Part shown: positions 59,526 through 64,000 of the stretch, piece after piece
Numbering within the stretch: the first letter of the stretch is position 1
How the letters are laid out: every line of letters starts with the position of its first letter
Assembly: GCF_947179165.1 (NCBI RefSeq)
Contig: NC_077239.1
Span: 14,762,001 to 14,826,000 of the forward strand
Direction: 5' to 3'
DNA length: 64,000 nt
Origin: Solanum dulcamara
Lineage: Eukaryota; Streptophyta; Magnoliopsida; Solanales; Solanaceae
Program-made: the position numbers and the translations under genes
Notes under the pieces: model-generated
Databases searched by the model: none
What the model was told of the DNA's origin: nothing
Seen by the model: the letters and a program-made list of their open reading frames with translations, nothing else

Positions 59526-59951
59526 TCACAGTCTTAGCATCGCAATCAAGAATAGCATGATGAGGAGAAACCCAATCCATACCAATATCATATCAAAGTC
59601 CATCATCCACAAAATAATCATGTCTACCCAAGTATCATACCCGGACAAAAAAATAAGACAGGATCGATACACTCGATCCACCACTAAGGGTTCACCCACA
59701 AGTAGGAAAACATGAACAGGCACAGGCATGCGATCATAAGTCAAATCAAAACCAGATGCAAAATAGACAGAAGCATAGGAGAATGTAGATTCAGGATCAA
59801 ATAACACAAATGCAGGTCGATGGCAAACTGGGACGATACCTATAATAACTGCATCAAAAGACTTATCCTTGGGTCTCCTCAAAAAAGTATAACACTGATC
59901 TCCCCTACAGCCGTTAGTCTGCACGGTACCTCTACCTACTCCTTGTGGCAC
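59526..59951 (-). pseudogene. Aspartic protease segment of the chromovirus-like element
   Basis: The active-site region reads VLFDPESTFSYAS, with Glu where the family has Gly (FDPGST). That would disable the enzyme even without other lesions. Downstream, PVPVHVFLLVGEPLVVDRVYR is the usual flap-side segment. Confidence 0.75.
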
Positions 59952-61577
59952 TATAGTTCTATAACACCTCTACCTCGAGTGTGACCACCTCTATCTGTTT
60001 GAGCTCTGCCTCGACCTTGGGCCGGAGGCACTGGTGCTCTCGCTAGAATATAATAGGTATGTTCGGGATCGGTATGAACCTATAATGGGAAATGAAGGAT
60101 CAAGTGGCCAGTATCCCCACAACTATAGCAAGATCCCAAAATGAAATATTGTTGTGCTAAACTAGATGAACTCATCTAGCTACCTCAGTCCATCGGCCTC
60201 TATTGTGATTCGTAGTAACCTTGACCCGCACTGTATAACCCACGAGGTATCTGACCACCCTCAAAAGATGGCAAAGAAGAATGAACCGGATCTATACGCT
60301 AGAAGGAACCACTCCTCTGTAAGAACCTCTACCTCCAGATGAGGTACCCAAAAACTAACTAGAAGCACAGGCCCTTTTAGGGTCCCCAAACTACTCTTTC
60401 TACATCAACTCCGCCTCCTTGGTGGTACCCATGATGGACTGGAAGGAATCCCCCTCTCAAGAAGATCGAAACATTGATGTACAGATAGAATAAGTCAGTC
60501 TTCGCATAAATCTAAAAACCAGCTTTGTTTTATCTGGAAGGACAACCATGGCATACCTCGACAATTAGTAGAAACATGTCTCATACTCAGAAACTGTGAG
60601 GCTATCTTGCCTCAAACTCTCTCCCTCACACTCCAAGGGAAAAAACAGTCAGAAAAAGAACTAGCAAACTCATCCCAAGTCACCTACTGCAACCCCACTA
60701 GCCTGGAACTCAAATACACCCTCCACTACTCTCAGGCTAGCCAACGTAATTGAAGTGTAGAATATTGAACTCCATGGGTCTCAGCTAATTCCATTGTCTC
60801 CAATAACTCTCTGCATATGGTTAGAAACTCTTGTGCATCCTTATTCTTCCCATCCTGAAATAACGGTGGGTCTATTTTACGAACCTCTCATATCAAGCTA
60901 CTCATCATCGGTCAACATAACTGCAGGTACACCCTGAGCTTTCTCTCAATGTACTCTACCTTCATCAATGATAGGACCCGTAGGTGGATGATCCACCAGA
61001 CCCTAAACCCCTGGATCGTGATGCTACTTCGGGGTCTGTGCTCAAACTCTAGTCTATTAGCCCTATGGCGTGCCTACAACATCCAGATAAGACTCTAGCA
61101 CACCCAATATCCTCAATAAGGTATCTTGAAACAATGGTGTCATGACCTCTAGAAGGACTTGGTCCCAACCAACCTCAATATATATCTCTGGAGAAGCCTC
61201 TCTAGCACGACTTTGGGCTGGTACTGCTCTTTAGGCATGGCCTCTACTTGCAACCTCTTCACGCCCACGATCTCTAGCTGGACCTTTACCTCTACCCCTA
61301 GCTGGACCTCTACCTCTACCCCTAGCTGGGGTCCCAACATCATCCTCGAGGACTGCCTCCCTTCTACCAAAAGTTGTAGCTCTGTTCCTCATATATGCCA
61401 AAACAATACGTGATCTTAAGCATTAGGCATAGCAACACCTGATGATAAGAAAGAATGAATAAAAGGAGTTTGCTAACAGTCTTTATAGCCTCTCAAAAAT
61501 AAGTATAGACATCTCTATACCGATCCTCGAGACTCTACTTAGAATTGGGTTGTACACATGAGACCTATGAACTTGGG
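59952..61577 (-). pseudogene. gag region of the chromovirus-like element
   Basis: A zinc-knuckle relic CYSCGDTGHLILHF is encoded at about 60092-60130, with Phe in place of the final Cys. Gag-like sequence continues to an N-terminal region near 61149-61420 containing repeated GVEVEVQL-type segments. Many frame breaks. Confidence 0.65.
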
Positions 61578-61589
61578 GCTCTAATACCA
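61578..61589 (-). other. Primer-binding site of the chromovirus-like element
   Basis: TGGTATTAGAGC on minus, two bases from the LTR. One base differs from the usual initiator-Met tRNA complement TGGTATCAGAGC. Confidence 0.8.
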
Positions 61590-61591
61590 TT

Positions 61592-62123
61592 TGTCATAGC
61601 CTAAATCTGGGTGTGATGACACTTATCTATTCCCACCGAACAAATCAGCCTAAACTCAATAATTGCAGAATATAATGCGGAAGTAGTTTAAAATAGATAT
61701 ACAATAGAAAAAAGTGGAAGTCTTAGTCAACTCCAACCCCCCCCCAAAAAAAAAGATTAGTTGTCACATGTACAAGCCTCTAATAAAGTGATAATGAAAA
61801 TAAATACAAGTTTCAAAATCTTTATCACTTGAATAGAACAAAGTACAAGTAAATAGAAACAAGAAAGATCGTTGGCAATAACAACTACCTCTCAAGTCTC
61901 CTCTGTAAGCCTCAAATGAAAGGAAAAAAAACTGAATCACATTTCGGGGCTTGGAACCTACACAAGTATAGATAGCAAGGAGTGAGTATCACCGACACGG
62001 TACCTAGAAAGTGAAAAACTAAGACCAAGCAAATTTAATAGAATGTAAGTACTCCTGTCATACCAACCGAACCCCTCAGACTATAATTTGCATAGAAATC
62101 AACCTAGTCTAACAGTTCTAACA
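61592..62123 (-). repeat. 5' LTR of the chromovirus-like element, interrupted
   Basis: Aligns with 43543 to about 44078, including the C-rich run (about 61738-61747). It stops at AACAGTTCTAACA, where another LTR begins. Confidence 0.8.
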
Positions 62124-64000
62124 TGTCACGACCTAAAACCTGAGGTCATGATGGCACTCATCCCAAACCCCTTCCCAATATGTAAGCCAAAAAATAAAAC
62201 CATAAGAGACTCCCAAAGAAAAGTCAGACAACAAATAGATGCAAAATAGAATACAACAAATAAAATACCCCAAAACCTGATGTCAGAATTTTTAAGAGCA
62301 TCTAAATACAAATTTGAATCTGAATACACAATTTAAGTCTCTGAATATAGAAAAGACTGTAAATGAAAGATGAACTAGCGGCGATCTGGATCCCAATATC
62401 TCACCACTGATCTAATGATGATGAATCTGCAAGAATCAACTACGCACTGGGTACCCTGACTAGTATCTATATCAAAAAGGGACATAGAAGCAGGGGACCT
62501 ATCGTATACACTTATTGAGCTGTTCTACCAAGCAGGACCCATGGGGGTCTCGCAGAGCATATAACTCGTCAGAATCTCAATGTATCAACTATCTCTCCAC
62601 TCAACTCATGGCCAATGTCTCATTCGCTTGCCACCTATCTCGTGGTCAAGGATACAAAAGATGTCATATTTTCTTTCTAAAAAGGATTTCCACGATCTTC
62701 AACTTCCCAATGATCAATAACAGTATGAATGAGAATGGATGCAATCATAATATATATAAGGCATGGAGGTAATACTCAACTCAACATGTAGTACAAGGTT
62801 CAAAGTTCTCAAAACTTAACCTAAGCATGATATTCACCCTTGCGATAGTAATGGGAAGGAATTACATCTAATTAAGTGTTTACCCCTTTCTCAACAATAT
62901 CTCAATACTCAGGCATAATCAAAACCCTAAACTCAACCACTCAAGTGGGCATTACAAATCAAACAACCCTTTTACATCTCCACTTATTTAAGTCATAGAT
63001 CATACATTATCAATCACAGATAAAATATCATATAAGGTCCCCACACGAACTATACAACACATAGAAGCCCCCACACGGGCATCACAAAATCAATTATCAG
63101 TCCCAAACTACATTATGACCCAATTTCAAAGTCTACAACATAGAATTTGACTAATTACCCTGACTCAGCCCCAAGAAAGATAGTCAAACCTACCTCAATT
63201 GTCGAAACCTAACTCGAACGCTTTACTAGAGGAACAATGTTTGAATTCAATGCCCGAAGAGATAAACCACTATCAAGAATAAAACATACGAGTCATAAGG
63301 AGTTCAATGACACCCATATTGATAGATTTCAGAACCGGGGGTAAAATTATCTAAAAATTGATCATTTTCCAAAAATGGCCAAATTTGGAATTTTATCGCA
63401 AAAACATGTTCTTCTAGTAATAAAGAACTCGTGGTTGAAAAACCCACAAAAATAGAGTTCAAAATGGGTTAGAAATCACCATTTGCTTAAATTCAAATTA
63501 GGAAAGAAAACAAGGAATTTAGGTTTTAAAACTAAAGATTACAAGTTGAAATCATGATATCAATGATGGAATATGAAAGATTTTAGTGAAATATCACTTA
63601 CCCACGAAATTAATCGAATAATTCTCTCCAAAATTGCCCCAACAAGCTCAAGAAACTCAAAAATGGTGGAAATGGGAGTTTTCCCAACTAAATACTATTC
63701 AGGTAAAAAATGACCTTCGCGATCGTGATACATTAAAGTTTGCGATGGTGAAAGGAACGAAAAGGAAAACACATCATGATCGTGAACCCCCTCTCACTAT
63801 CACGAAGGTAGAAACCTTTATACATCGCGATCGTATGGACTGAGGTCGCGATCGCTATGAACGATGAAGAGCTACACCAGAACCAGAAACAGCAGCTGAA
63901 ACTCAATCAAAAAATTTCTTGGTTGAACCCTCAAAAATCATTCGGAGTTTGATAAAAATAAATCAGATATGATACTACAATGAATTTGACATTCCAGACT
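62124..64000 (-). mobile_element. Partial LTR of a further Ty3/gypsy element
   Basis: Starts TGTCACGACCTAAAACCTGA (inverse of an LTR 3' end) and runs off the window. It contains GCGATCGTGA-type motifs repeated near 63720-63860. No second copy or internal region is visible, so solo LTR and full element cannot be told apart. Confidence 0.65.

Overview
The window is plant nuclear DNA, most likely from a solanaceous species. It is AT-rich, with sparse intron-containing genes in a background of nested LTR retrotransposons. The family assignment is inferred from the style of the repeats and was not tested by search.

Only two host genes are convincing. An importin beta-1 gene lies on + (12105-14816, two coding exons, plus an intron in the 5' UTR). 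An L-type lectin receptor-like kinase lies on - (17341-19362, single exon, 673 aa). They share a roughly 12 kb island (about 9-21 kb) that also holds small repeats: two terminal-inverted-repeat elements to the left, tandem arrays, a long foldback hairpin of about 840 bp between the genes, and a possible SINE to the right.

The rest is mobile DNA. (1) 1-3567: the end of a Ty3/gypsy element and its 3.5 kb 3' LTR on +. (2) 3589-5971: a probable solo LTR on -. (3) 22390-23614: an LTR-like fragment. (4) 23615-38290: a 14.7 kb Tat-type Ty3/gypsy element on - with about 97% similar LTRs, PBS, PPT, decayed gag-pol and two RNase H regions. On the opposite strand it carries a decayed plant-mobile-domain (PMD) gene with its own apparent TATA boxes and introns. 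(5) 38989-42295: an internally deleted Ty1/copia element on +. (6) 43543 to beyond 61592: a chromovirus-like Ty3/gypsy element on -. Its RT gene is split by (7) a 10.4 kb LTR element at 48650-59041 with no recognisable protein-coding capacity, flanked by a near-perfect 5-bp duplication. The right LTR of (6) is in turn interrupted at 62124 by (8) another LTR that runs off the window.

The best candidate for an unusual system is the antisense PMD gene in the Tat element. It has duplicated promoter-like modules, a tandem array inside a predicted 5' intron, and a second predicted intron. All retroelement genes here carry stops or frameshifts and are relics. Many short open frames in this window are chance frames in LTRs or AT-rich DNA and are not annotated.
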